In this document: positions 33,835 to 42,666 of the stretch, one piece after another | Position numbering within the stretch: the first letter of the stretch is position 1 | Layout of the letters: each line of letters opens with the position of its first letter | Assembly: GCA_025463675.1 (NCBI GenBank) | Contig: JAODAX010000085.1 | Location: 1-52,934 of the forward strand | Length of the DNA stretch: 52,934 nucleotides | Origin: Naasia sp. | GTDB lineage: Bacteria; Actinomycetota; Actinomycetes; Actinomycetales; Microbacteriaceae | Direction of reading: 5' to 3' | Translations under genes and position numbers: made by a program | Notes under the pieces: model-generated | Told to the model about the DNA's origin: nothing | Database searches by the model: none | Seen by the model: only the letters and a program-made list of their open reading frames with translations

Positions 33835-33890
33835 AGTACGTGCCGGCGAGGAATGTACGTCGTTTAGTACCTCCGTGCCGGAACGTACTA
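33835..33890. repeat. Palindrome family A, copy 2
   Basis: AGTACGTGCCGGCGAGGAAT on the left pairs imperfectly with ATTCC/GTGCCGGAACGTACT on the right. It separates the convergent CDGSH and CPBP genes, and its right end CGTACTA contains the TAG stop of the CPBP gene (33888-33890), exactly as copy 3 does for udgX. Confidence 0.75.
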
Positions 33891-34736
33891 CTCGCGCTGG
33901 AACGGGATGGCGGTCGGGAAGATCGGGAGCAGGCCCGGGTTGTAGGCGTGCACGATCGAGAGGAACACCATCAGGTCGAACAGCAGGTGCACACAGATCA
34001 CGTAGACGAGGTTGCGGGTGCGGCTGAACAGGTAGCCCTGCGCCAGCGCGAACGGGATCGTGAACAGCGGCGCCCAACTGCGGTAGCCGAGCTCCCAGAG
34101 GAACGAGATGAAGATCCCCGCCTGCAGCAGGTTCGCCTGCCACATCGGGAAGTGCTTCCGGAACAGCGCGAAGATCGTGCAGATGAAGAACAGCTCGTCC
34201 CAAATGCCGACCGCGTTGACGCCGAAGAAGAGCCGGCCCATCTGCTCCGGATCGGTCACCTCCGGCCAGTTGAGGTAGGCGCCCGAGCCGAGGAAGTAGA
34301 CGGGCAGGAACAGCCAGCCGATGACCACCGCGCCCGCCAGGTAGGCCTTCTCGATCGGCTCCCAGCGGCGCTTCGAGCGCACCGGGAACTGGATGCCCCG
34401 CTGCCGGAACACCAGCCGCTCGAGCGTGAACGGCACGATCACGGCGAGGCTGAGAAAGATCGCGAACCGGAGGATGCCCGCGTTGCTGACGTCCGCCTCG
34501 AGCGAGATGAGGCTGACGACGGTGAGGCCCGACGCGATCAGCCCGAGGTCGCGGGCGAGCGCCGGGCGCACCAGCAGGGCGGCGAGAACGGAGCCCCAGA
34601 GCAGCGGGTAGCCGACGACGTCGATCTCCACCCAGAACAGCAGCACGGCGGAGGCCACGACGCCGAGCGCGGGGAGCAGTCCCCACTGCGAGGTGGTCGG
34701 CGGCGCGGGCGCGGGCGTAGCTGCGGTGCTCGTCAC
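33888..34736 (-). CDS. CPBP-family intramembrane protein
   Basis: A 282-residue protein with about eight membrane segments. Motifs resemble CPBP/CAAX intramembrane proteases: WDELFFICTIFALFRKHF for the first glutamates and LVYVICVHLLFDLMVF for the late His and Asp. The first box reads D-E rather than E-E and the usual Arg three residues on is absent, so proteolysis is doubtful. GTG 34736 has GGGAGG directly touching it, which makes the start uncertain. It is convergent with the CDGSH gene. Confidence 0.75.
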   Translation of the reverse strand: MTSTAATPAPAPPTTSQWGLLPALGVVASAVLLFWVEIDVVGYPLLWGSVLAALLVRPALARDLGLIASGLTVVSLISLEADVSNAGILRFAIFLSLAVIVPFTLERLVFRQRGIQFPVRSKRRWEPIEKAYLAGAVVIGWLFLPVYFLGSGAYLNWPEVTDPEQMGRLFFGVNAVGIWDELFFICTIFALFRKHFPMWQANLLQAGIFISFLWELGYRSWAPLFTIPFALAQGYLFSRTRNLVYVICVHLLFDLMVFLSIVHAYNPGLLPIFPTAIPFQRE

Positions 34737-34795
34737 CCTCCCAGGGTGCCGTATCCGGCCGGGCCGCCGCACCGCCACGGCCGGCCCGTTGCAGG

Positions 34796-34880
34796 TTCGG
34801 CGCGGTCGGCGCACCCGGAACGCCCTCGGCGCAGGGGAAACAACTGCCGCGCCGAGTACGTTTCTCCCGCGCCGAGCGCA
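34796..34880. repeat. Repeats of CTCGGCGC / GCGCCGAG
   Basis: CTCGGCGC (34825) is followed by inverted copies GCGCCGAG at 34849 and 34869, with related GGCGC units at 34804-34812. It lies in the gap upstream of the CPBP gene and directly abuts the truncated end of the MFS pseudogene. Confidence 0.6.
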
Positions 34881-34907
34881 CTCCCGGGCGCGCAGGGGAC
34901 GCGCCGG

Positions 34908-36167
34908 CTGGACGGCTACCTGCTCTCGCTCCGCTCCCAATCCTGCTGGCGGGCGCCCTCTCCGACTCGTTCGGCCGGCTCCGCGTGCTCGTTCTCGGCC
35001 TGATTGGGTTCGGCGTGACGTCCCTCGCCTGCGCGCTCGCGCCGACCGCGCTGGTCCTGATCCTGGCGCGCGTCGTGCAAGGCTGCGCCGGCGCACTGCG
35101 GGTGCCGAGCTCGCTCGCTGAGCACCTCCACCTTCTCCGGCGCCGCCCAGTCGGCGGCCGTCGGCCGATGGACGGCGTGGACCAGCGGTGCGCTCATTGC
35201 CGGCCCGCTCCTCGGCGGGCTGCTGGTCGACACGATCGGCTGGCGCTGGGTGTTCGGCATCAACGTGCTGCCGACCGCTGCGACCCTGCTCGCCCTGCGA
35301 GGCCTCCGCGCAGCGCACCGCGGCGCCCGCGCGGATCGACGCGGTCGGCGCGCTGCTCGGCGCCGTCGGTGTCGTGGGGCCCGTCTTCGCCCTCATCGAA
35401 CAGGAGCGGCTCGGCGCGGACAGCCCCGCCGTCCTTGTCCCGCTCGTCGTCGGGCTGCTCGCCCTCGCCGGCTTCCTGCTCTGGGAGCGCCGGGCTGCGC
35501 AGCCCTGCTGCCGCTCGGGATGGCCGCGTCCGCAACTTCGGCTGGGGCAACCGCGCCACCCTGTTCGTCTACGCCGCTCTCGCGATCGGGTCGCTCGCCC
35601 TGTCGCTTCAGCTGCAGCAGATCGCCGGCCCCGCGAGCCTCCCGGCCGCGGTCGGCGTGCCCGGCTCGGTGCTGCTGCTCCTGCTCGGCGGGTTCGTCGG
35701 CCGGCTCTCCGGGCGCGGCGGGCCCCGCGTATTTCATGACGGTCGGCCCGGCCCTGGCCGCCGCCGGCTTCCTGTGGTACCTGCTCGTGCGGGAACCGCT
35801 CGACTTCTGGGTGCAGGTGCTGCCCGGCCTGCCGCTTTTCAGCCTCGGCCTCGCCATCACGGTTCCGCCGCTGACCTCCGCCGTGCTCGGCGCGATCCCG
35901 CCCGCCCCAGCGGCATCGCATCCGCCGTCAACAACGCCCTCGCGCGGATCGCCGGCCTCATCGCGGGTCGGCTGCCTCGGCCTGGTGCTCGCCGGGCGCC
36001 TCGACACCGACGGCTTCCACCGCGTGGCGCTCGTGTCGGCGCTGCTGATGGCGCTCGGCGCAGCCCGGGCGTGGATCGGAATCCGGCGCCCGACTCGGCC
36101 GCCTGACCCGGCGGCACCTCGGGGCGGCACGCCCGGTCCGGGAAGCCCGGCGGCGGGGCCCGCCTGA
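34908..36167 (+). pseudogene. MFS drug-efflux-type transporter pseudogene
   Basis: Fragments in changing frames read, in order, LDGYLLSL, AGALSDSFGRLRVLVLGLIG, LILARVVQGCAGALRVPSSL, TSGALIAGPLLGGLLVDTIG, GWRWVFGINVLP, RIDAVGALLGAVGVVGPVFA, VLVPLVVGLLALAGFLLWER, LFVYAALAIGSLALSLQLQQ, YFMTVGPALAAAGFLWYLLV and LVLAGRLDTDGFHRVALVSA. That is the order of a 14-helix EmrB/QacA-type exporter from helix 2 onward. At least seven frame changes are needed and helix 1 is missing. No single open frame can make the protein. Confidence 0.8.
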
Positions 36168-36213
36168 AAGGGGAGGAACAGGAGGCCCCGCGCCGGTGAA
36201 CCGACTCTGCCGG

Positions 36214-36283
36214 GAGCGTCGCCTCCGCCTGGGAGGCTCGGCGCGTCCGCGGGGGACTCCCAGGCAACTGCCAGCCCGGAGGC
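36214..36283. repeat. Inverted repeat between the MFS pseudogene and MRJP-like gene
   Basis: GCCTCCGCCTGGGA on the left pairs with TCCCAGGC and, after a bulge, CGGAGGCGC on the right. It may end readthrough from the pseudogene. Confidence 0.45.
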
Positions 36284-36367
36284 GCTCTGTCGCACGCAAC
36301 GGCGTCCCGCAAGCCCTCTCCTCCCCGGAATCGCAGGCATAGCGTGGACGAAGCGGAAGGAGCCGAG

Positions 36368-37504
36368 ATGGCGAACGGATGCTGGGGCACGGGCCCCGCG
36401 GGACGGGCGGGCACCGGAGACACCCCGCTCGGGCGGCTCGAGGTGGTGCACGAGTTCGCGGACGGGCCGATGCCCACGGGTGTGAGCGTGTCTGCGGGCG
36501 GACGCATCTTCGTCAACTTCCCGAAGTGGGGCGACGAGGTCCCGGCGACCGTCGTCGAGATCGTTGACGCGAAGCCGCGGCCGTTCCCGTCCGCCGAATG
36601 GAACTCGCCGGCGTCGGACGACGACGAGAACGCGCTCGTCTCGGTGCAGAGCATCGTCGTCGACCCCGCCGACCGGCTGTGGATCCTTGACACCGGTAGC
36701 CCGCTCTTCAAGCCGACGCAGCGGGGCGGACCCAAGCTCGTGCGGGTGGACCTGGACACCGACGAGGTCGCCCAGGTGATCGTCCTCGAGCCGGACGTCG
36801 CACTGCCCACCACCTACCTGAACGACGTGCGCTTTGACCTCCGGCGCGGAGACGCCGGCGTCGCCTACATCACCGACTCGGCCGACTCCGGCCCGAACGG
36901 CGTCATCGTGGTCGACCTCGCCACCGGTGAGGCGTGGCGCCGGCTGCACGACCACCCATCGACGAAGGCCCTGCCGCTCGCGGAATACTCGCCCGTCGCC
37001 GAGGGCCGCGTGTTCCGGGAGCGGGACGAGGACGGCTCCACCGCCCCGGTCGCGATGGGCAGCGACGGCATCGCGATCTCCGCCGACGGCGAGCGGCTCT
37101 GGTACTGCCCGCCCGCGTCCCGGCGCTGGTACAGCGTCGCCACCGACGCGCTCGTCGACCGCACCGTCGCGGACGACGCTGTTGCGGCGACCGTCCGCGA
37201 CGAGGGCGACAAGGGCGGCGGCTCCGACAGCCTCGAGACCGACGACGCCGGCCGGCTCTACGCCACCGACTACGAGCACAACGCGATCCTGCGCCGCACC
37301 GCGGACGGCGAACTCGAAACCCTGGTGCACGACCCGCGGCTGCTCTGGCCGGACACGATGTCCGTCGCCACGGACGGTCGCCTCTACGTCACCGCCAACC
37401 AGCTGCACCGGCAGGCGAAGTATCAGGGCGGCGAGGACCTGCGGGTCTACCCGTACTCGCTCTTCCGCGTCCCGATCGACGCGGGCCCCGTCCGGCTGCG
37501 CTGA
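36368..37504 (+). CDS. Major royal jelly protein/yellow-like beta-propeller protein
   Basis: A 378-residue beta-propeller. Repeats include GGRIFVNFPKWGD, DPADRLWILDTGSP, VAYITDSADSGPNGVIVVDL, GSDGIAISADGERLWYCPPA and LYVTANQLHRQAKYQGGEDL. This matches bacterial members of the MRJP/yellow family, related in fold to SMP-30 lactonases. There is no clear signal peptide. GGAAGGAG lies 5 bases before ATG 36368. The substrate is unknown. Confidence 0.82.
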   Translation: MANGCWGTGPAGRAGTGDTPLGRLEVVHEFADGPMPTGVSVSAGGRIFVNFPKWGDEVPATVVEIVDAKPRPFPSAEWNSPASDDDENALVSVQSIVVDPADRLWILDTGSPLFKPTQRGGPKLVRVDLDTDEVAQVIVLEPDVALPTTYLNDVRFDLRRGDAGVAYITDSADSGPNGVIVVDLATGEAWRRLHDHPSTKALPLAEYSPVAEGRVFRERDEDGSTAPVAMGSDGIAISADGERLWYCPPASRRWYSVATDALVDRTVADDAVAATVRDEGDKGGGSDSLETDDAGRLYATDYEHNAILRRTADGELETLVHDPRLLWPDTMSVATDGRLYVTANQLHRQAKYQGGEDLRVYPYSLFRVPIDAGPVRLR

Positions 37505-37564
37505 GTCCGGCGACGATCGATAAAGCAGCCCAAGCCACGACCACCACTACAGAAGGAGGACCCG

Positions 37565-37672
37565 ATGAGCGGAGACAAGCCGTCTCAGGCCGAAGGCGAC
37601 GAGCCGGACGACGGCGCGACCGAGCACGAGGTGCTGCCGAGCGACGGCAAGCCCTCACCGGCCGAAGGCTGA
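37565..37672 (+). CDS. 35-residue acidic peptide
   Basis: MSGDKPSQAEGDEPDDGATE begins a 35-residue polar acidic peptide with a strong AGAAGGAGG site 7 bases before ATG 37565. It lies 60 bases after the MRJP-like gene and 25 bases before the YozE-like remnant. The clear ribosome site and composition like the other small acidic proteins support it as real. Confidence 0.55.
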   Translation: MSGDKPSQAEGDEPDDGATEHEVLPSDGKPSPAEG

Positions 37673-37697
37673 TCCCACCGAGACGAGGAGAAACCCG

Positions 37698-37924
37698 ATG
37701 ACCCAGACATTCCCGCAGTGGCTGCGCGAGCAGACCGACCGCGGCGACGAGGCGGGGACGTTCGCCGCGCGGCCGAACTGACCGACCTGCCGGAGCATGG
37801 CTCGAAGCCGATCTTCGACGGCTACTTCGAGAACACCCTCGGGTTGGAACACGCCGCCTATGAGCGAGCGTGGCGGGAGTTCTCGGCGATGCCGGGCACG
37901 GGCGGCCCCCGCTCCGGGTCCTGA
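37698..37924 (+). pseudogene. YozE/SAM-like short protein with one frameshift
   Basis: From ATG 37698 (GAGGAG upstream) the frame reads MTQTFPQWLREQTDRGDEAG and closes at 37779-37781. The sense continues one frame over as AELTDLPEHGSKPIFDGYFE, then LEHAAYERAWREFSAM, ending at TGA 37922. One base added near 37776 (GCGGCC) restores about 75 residues resembling YozE-type SAM-like proteins. It is a probable recent pseudogene or a sequencing error. Confidence 0.55.
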
Positions 37925-37927
37925 GCT

Positions 37928-37980
37928 GCACGTTCCGGTGGGAACTGCACGAAACGCCGTACAGCTTCCGCCGGAACGCC
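37928..37980. repeat. Palindrome family A, copy 5
   Basis: GCACGTTCCGGTGGGAACTG starts the left arm (37928-37951), and 37958-37980 is its imperfect reverse complement with a 6-base loop. It sits between the YozE-like gene and the convergent ZIP gene. Confidence 0.75.
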
Positions 37981-38010
37981 TTCGTCGGGTGGCGTCGGAG
38001 CGGTTCGCGG

Positions 38011-38745
38011 TCAGCCGAGCTCGTGGAGAGCGAACGCCGTCAGGAAGCCCACGGTGGCGTACAAGCCGGTGAGCACCCGGTCGCGTTCGAAGGCCTCCGG
38101 AATCATCGTGTTCGCGACCATGGCGAGGATCCCGCCGGCTGCCACTGTGGTGACGAAGCTCACCACCTCGTCCCCGGCGTCCCCGAAGAGGGAGTAGCCG
38201 GCAATCGCCGCGATCGTCGAGGCCACCGCGATCCCACCCCAGATGCCGAACGCGTAGCCCGCCCCTCGGCCGTCCGCGCGCATTCCTGCTGTGCTCGACA
38301 GACCCTCCGGAATGTTCGAGATGGCGATGGCGGCGATGATCGGCACGCTGAGCGCTCCGCCATCGGCGACGCTCAACCCCAGCACGATCGACTCGGGGAT
38401 CCCGTCGATGAGGGCGCCGACAGCGAGAGCCGTGCCGCTGCCCCCGCCCGTGCCCGTCGGCCGTTTCCGGCCCGCCGCCCCGCGCCGGGACACCAGCCAG
38501 TCGGAGGCGACGAAGAGCACGGCCCCGGCCAGGAAACCGCCCGCCGTCGGGAGCAGCCCGCCCGACGCGTTCGCCTCTTCGACCAGCTCATAGGCGAGCG
38601 TCGAGATCAGCACTCCCGCACCGAAGGCGAGGATCGCCGCGACCACCGACGTGGGCACGCGGAAGATGGTGGCGACGGCCGCGCCCAGCAGAAGGGTGCT
38701 CGCGCCGATCAGTCCGCTGAGGCCGGCGAGCAGGAGTCCGTCCAT
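38011..38745 (-). CDS. ZIP-family metal transporter
   Basis: A 244-residue protein with about eight membrane segments. ZIP metal-binding signatures are seen in helix 4 (DGIPESIVLGLS) and helix 5 (SNIPEGLSS). There is no His-rich loop; a Gly/Arg-rich loop (RGAAGRKRPTGTGGG) takes its place. It imports Zn, Fe or a similar divalent ion. It starts at ATG 38745, right beside the end of a FAD-oxidase remnant. Confidence 0.88.
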   Translation of the reverse strand: MDGLLLAGLSGLIGASTLLLGAAVATIFRVPTSVVAAILAFGAGVLISTLAYELVEEANASGGLLPTAGGFLAGAVLFVASDWLVSRRGAAGRKRPTGTGGGSGTALAVGALIDGIPESIVLGLSVADGGALSVPIIAAIAISNIPEGLSSTAGMRADGRGAGYAFGIWGGIAVASTIAAIAGYSLFGDAGDEVVSFVTTVAAGGILAMVANTMIPEAFERDRVLTGLYATVGFLTAFALHELG

Positions 38746-38839
38746 TCCGGCAAGGGTAGGCCGCCGGCGCCCTCGCCGGCGCCGGTCCGATCAGGCCGCG
38801 CGAGCCGCGGACGGTCCGGCGCGGCCCGTCCAGCGGGCG

Positions 38840-39219
38840 GAGGAGGCGCCGCTCAGCGGCATAGATGATGCCGGCCCAGACGGCGCCCGCGCCGACCCGC
38901 GCGGTGCGCGTCTCCGGAACGATCTCGACACCGCTCATCCGGGACGTGGTGACGAGGATGCAGCCGTCTGGAACAGCCTTGCCGGGCCCGCCGCCCGGAA
39001 GAACGGTCACGGGCAGGTCGTGCAGCGCTGCGACGCGCACGGCGAAGGCCACGTCCTCGGCGCACGCGGCGCCGACCAGCGCGGCGGCCCGGTGCGACGG
39101 TCCGCCCTCCGCCCACCGACCTCATCGGCGTAGCCCGGGTCGCCGGGCAGGAACACGGGGCCGCTCACGGCGGCGTCGAGGGCGGATCGGAGTTCGGAAC
39201 TCGGCGACGAAAAGAACAC
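38840..39219 (-). pseudogene. N-terminal remnant of a FAD-linked oxidase
   Basis: From GTG 39219 (GAAAGG upstream) the frame encodes SALDAAVSGPVFLPGDPGYA, as at the start of BBE-type FAD oxidases. A one-base shift near 39090 leads into HRAAALVGAACAEDVAFAVR, then VTVLPGGGPGKAV and IVPETRTARVGAGAVWAGII. The match stops there: the FAD domain's later part and the substrate domain are absent, and the reading runs into the ZIP gene. This is a truncated pseudogene with an extra frameshift. Confidence 0.65.
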
Positions 39220-39329
39220 GGGCAAGCCTTTCGGGGATCGGTTCCCCCCTGCTGGCTGCGCCCAGCGCGCCCGTGCGGGGGGCCTGCGCCGTGCAACGGC
39301 GATGCAACACGCGGCCGCCGCGGCTGCAA

Positions 39330-40376
39330 TCAGCGGGTCGGGCGGTGGGTGGCGACGGCCATCAAGCGCTCGAGCGGGCCCTTGCCGAGCAGCAGGCGCC
39401 AGGCCGTTGCGAGGACCACTCCCCCGACGATCAACGCCACCAGCAGGCTGCTCGCGTGCTCGTCCGCGACGCCTCCCGGTCCGGCCGCCGCCTCCAGAGC
39501 GGCGATGGCGAGGATCTGCCCGGTGTACAGGGACAGGGGCATCGCGCCGGCAGCCGCCAGCGGGAACAACGCGTAGCCGACCGCGCGCACCGACGTGGCG
39601 AGCAGCAGCAGCCCGAGCATCGCGACCGCCAGGCCGCCCGCCCCGAACGCCTCCCACACCGTGTCGCTGTGCGCCTCCGCGTCGGCGCCGAGGAGCAGCG
39701 CCCCGCCGTAGCCGAGCAGGCTCGCGACGGCGCCGATGCCTACGGCGATCAGCTGGGTGCGCCGCTTGCGCAGGTCGGCACGCGCAACGGCGAGCCCGAC
39801 GAGCGGGTAGGCGAGCCAGAGCAGCCCCGGGTAGTAGCCGGCGACGAACCACTCGGCCGGAAAGTACAGCCAGACGTTCCCGCCGGTGAGGATGCGGGGG
39901 TCGTCCGGTGCGGTCGCGAGCACGGCCGCCCCGACCGTCGCGACCGCGAGGGCGAGCGGCAGCAGCACCGCGCGCGGGGCGAACAGCACGGGCAGCAGGA
40001 CGAGGAAGAACACCCCGTAGTAGTCGAGGATGATCGCGATGCCGCTGTCGAGCGTCCACAGCAGCAGGCCGAGCACGATCAGGATCAGGCCGCGCAGCGC
40101 GATGCTCGCCGCCGCCCTTCCTCGTTCGCCGGCGCCGGTCGGCCGCGCGCCGCCGGTCATCAGCCCGAGCGAAACGCCCGCGAGGGTCGCGAACAGCACC
40201 GAGGAGCGGCCATCGGCGAGGGTCTCCTCGTCGCCCGGCAGCAGGTGGGCGACGAACATGCCGATCAGGGCGACGCCGCGCGCGACATCCACGCCCGCGA
40301 TTCGGTCCGCGGCGATCCGCACGCCGATCCGCTCTGCGATCCGCTCTGCCAGGGAGGTGCGGGGAGCGCTGGTCAC
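39330..40376 (-). CDS. Heparan-N-acetyltransferase-like/DUF418-type membrane protein
   Basis: A 348-residue protein with about ten membrane segments. RIAGVDVARGVALIGMFVAH is the signature of DUF1624/DUF418-type acyltransferase proteins, followed by LFATLAGVSLGLMTGG and, late, LYTGQILAIAALE. It may acylate an envelope sugar or lipid. GTG 40376 overlaps the stop of the upstream HNH gene (GTGA); ATG 40385 in frame is an alternative. Confidence 0.8.
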   Translation of the reverse strand: MTSAPRTSLAERIAERIGVRIAADRIAGVDVARGVALIGMFVAHLLPGDEETLADGRSSVLFATLAGVSLGLMTGGARPTGAGERGRAAASIALRGLILIVLGLLLWTLDSGIAIILDYYGVFFLVLLPVLFAPRAVLLPLALAVATVGAAVLATAPDDPRILTGGNVWLYFPAEWFVAGYYPGLLWLAYPLVGLAVARADLRKRRTQLIAVGIGAVASLLGYGGALLLGADAEAHSDTVWEAFGAGGLAVAMLGLLLLATSVRAVGYALFPLAAAGAMPLSLYTGQILAIAALEAAAGPGGVADEHASSLLVALIVGGVVLATAWRLLLGKGPLERLMAVATHRPTR

Positions 40377-41125
40377 CCGCCGCATCGTACGGCGAGGTCC
40401 TCCAGGGCGGCACGGTCGGCGACGCCGACCCCGAGCCGGTACTCGACGAGCACCGCGGTGAACAGCCGCGCGTAGTCGCAGGCGAAGTCCGCGTCCGGGG
40501 GCAGCCACTCGCTCGGGCCGGAGTCGGACTTCGAGGCGTTCGTGGATCCGTCGACGGCGAGCAGGTTGTCGGGATCGTTGGCGAACGCGATGCGCTGCTC
40601 CTCCGCCCAGGCGCCGGCGCCCTGCCGCCACGCCCAGCTGAGCGGCACGACATGGTCGATCTGCACGAGTTCGCTGGTGCCCTGGCCGCGCCGGAAGTCG
40701 ATGATGGTGCCCGTGTACGGGTCGTCGAGGGCGCCGGCGAGGACCACGCAGTCCTGGCTGCCCTCCTTGAAGATCACCGCGGTGAGGTCGCGGGCGAGGG
40801 TGTCGTTGCGCGCGTCGCAGCCGTTGCGGTCCGGGTCTCGCCAGCCCGCGCCGAACAGGTCGCGCTCGTAGCCGGTGGCCGTGCCATCGATGGCGGGCAG
40901 CGCCTGAACGGTCGCGAGCAGGTCGGCGTCCAGCGCCGCGGGTGGAGCAGGCTCGGCCGGCAGAGCGGGGTCCGCGGACGGGAGCACGGGTCCCGCGCTC
41001 GGCGGGGTGGCCGCCTCCGTCGCGGCGGGCAGCCCGCCGAGCGCCCAGCCGATCGCGCCGATGACCAGCACGAGCGCGAGGATCCACCCGGCGACAGGGG
41101 TCTTCCGAGTCCGCCGGCGTGCCAT
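40373..41125 (-). CDS. Secreted or anchored HNH (DUF1524-type) nuclease
   Basis: A 250-residue protein with a basic N-terminus and one hydrophobic segment (about 12-32), a Pro/Ala-rich linker to about 65, then an HNH domain: DRNGCDARNDTLARDL, GTIIDFRRGQ, QIDHVVPLSWAWRQGA, FANDPDNLLAVDGSTNASKS. This is the pattern of exported actinobacterial HNH nucleases, probably used on extracellular DNA. It is coupled to the acyltransferase-like gene by a GTGA overlap. Confidence 0.87.
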   Translation of the reverse strand: MARRRTRKTPVAGWILALVLVIGAIGWALGGLPAATEAATPPSAGPVLPSADPALPAEPAPPAALDADLLATVQALPAIDGTATGYERDLFGAGWRDPDRNGCDARNDTLARDLTAVIFKEGSQDCVVLAGALDDPYTGTIIDFRRGQGTSELVQIDHVVPLSWAWRQGAGAWAEEQRIAFANDPDNLLAVDGSTNASKSDSGPSEWLPPDADFACDYARLFTAVLVEYRLGVGVADRAALEDLAVRCGG

Positions 41126-41191
41126 GCGGTCAGGCTAGGCACGCGCCGCCGCTTCGTCGGGGAGACCCGCCGCGCGGGCTTCTCGTCGCGA

Positions 41192-42532
41192 TCAGCGCCA
41201 CTGCGCGGGATCGGTGCCCCACGACCGGCCGACGGTCGACCAGTCGTCGGGGATGCCCGGCCCGGCCGGCGCGGGGACGGCGTAGCTCAGCTCGCCGCTC
41301 TCGCTCTCCCGGGCGCGGACCGTCGGCTCGAGGGTGCGGGCTTCCCCCGCAGCCGGGGCCGGTGCGGCGAGCAGCTCGGCGGCGATGCGCGCGAGCGACG
41401 TCTCAACGAGCCAGGAACCGCCCGTCTCCGCCCGGGAGCGCAGCGCGGAGAGCACACCGGCGGCCAGCAGGTAGCCGGCCGTGTGGTCGAGCGCCTGCGC
41501 GGGCAGGGCACCCGGCCGGCCGCCGCTGCCGCTGCGTTCGGCGATGCCGGTTGCCGCCTGCACGATGCTGTCGAAGCCGCGCCGCGCACCCCATGGCCCG
41601 GTCGCGCCCCAGGCGCTGAGCCGCGCGACCACGATGCCGGGCCGGTGTTCGGCCAGGGCGGCGGCAGCCAGGCCCAGGCGCTCCAAGGATCCCGGCCGGT
41701 AGCCGGTCACGACGACGTCCGCGCTCGCCAGCAGCTCGTCGAAGCGGGCCCGGCCGGTCGGGTCGGCGACGTCGAGGAGGGCGGAGCGCTTCCCCATGCC
41801 GGTGTCGAGGTGCTGCCCCGGCGGCTCGGGCAGGCCCGGCGGGTCGAGCCGCAGCACGTCGGCGCCGAGCAGCGCGAGGGTGCGCGTAGCGACCGGACCG
41901 GCGATCACCCGGGTGAGGTCGAGCACCCTCAAACGTCCCGGCTCGGGGGCCCGAACCGGGATGCCGTCCCCGAGAAGCTCCCGGCGCAGCAGGGGCTCCG
42001 CGGCGACGGAGCGTGCGGGCTCGGAGACCGCCCATTCGTCGGCGCTGCGGACCGCCGCCGCGACGCCGCCCGCCGCGACGATGGCGACCTCCGCCTCGCC
42101 GGTCGGCAGCTCCCCCAGCCGCGCGCGCAGCTCCTGCGGCCCGGCCGCGTCCGACAGCTCGAGCGCCGCGAGGAGGCGGCTGCGGTGCCATGGGTAGTTG
42201 CCGTGGGTGCGCAGCCAGCCATCCGCGCACTCCCAGAAGCCGGACAGCGGGGCCCATACCGACATCGGCTGCCCGTCGAGCCGGTAGTGCCGCTCGCTGG
42301 AGTAAGCGGTAGCCACACGCTCCGGGCTCAGCCGCAGCCTCGTGGGCCAGCGCCCGGTGACGGCCTGAGAAGCGAGGAGCGACGCGACGGCGACAGCGTC
42401 GGCGGCCAGCGCGCCGACCGGCAGCGGCGACGGCAGGAGGGCCTGCACCGCCGGGCCGGCGTCCACGACAGCGTCGAGCGCATCCGGAGCCGCGCCGAGA
42501 TCCCGCCACATCACCGGAAGGAACGCGCCCAT
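41192..42532 (-). CDS. CoA-transferase family III protein, two-lobed
   Basis: A 446-residue CaiB/BaiF-type protein. The usual N-terminal motif of the family (VLDLTRVIAGPVATRTLALL) appears only after about 205 residues; the first part has WAPLSGFWECADGWLRTHGN and NYPWHRSRLLAAL, which resembles the family's C-terminal half. It ends after VARLSAWGATGPWGARRGFD and ALDHTAGYLLAAGV. The order looks permuted or fused compared with textbook members. The start is ATG 42532 after GGGGGC. Confidence 0.8.
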   Translation of the reverse strand: MGAFLPVMWRDLGAAPDALDAVVDAGPAVQALLPSPLPVGALAADAVAVASLLASQAVTGRWPTRLRLSPERVATAYSSERHYRLDGQPMSVWAPLSGFWECADGWLRTHGNYPWHRSRLLAALELSDAAGPQELRARLGELPTGEAEVAIVAAGGVAAAVRSADEWAVSEPARSVAAEPLLRRELLGDGIPVRAPEPGRLRVLDLTRVIAGPVATRTLALLGADVLRLDPPGLPEPPGQHLDTGMGKRSALLDVADPTGRARFDELLASADVVVTGYRPGSLERLGLAAAALAEHRPGIVVARLSAWGATGPWGARRGFDSIVQAATGIAERSGSGGRPGALPAQALDHTAGYLLAAGVLSALRSRAETGGSWLVETSLARIAAELLAAPAPAAGEARTLEPTVRARESESGELSYAVPAPAGPGIPDDWSTVGRSWGTDPAQWR

Positions 42533-42666
42533 GCCCCCATTCTGCCGATGCCGCGCGCGCCGCCCTCGCCGCGTTCCGGCCGCCGCCCGGCGACGTCCCG
42601 CCACCCGCCCGCCCCGCGCGCGACTTGCCGCTTTGTGCTGGCAACGCCGGCGGGTCAGCGACAGGG

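Noticed and set aside
33888-34736. Active CPBP intramembrane protease
   Set aside because: The expected paired Glu and following Arg are not all present, so only family membership is claimed.
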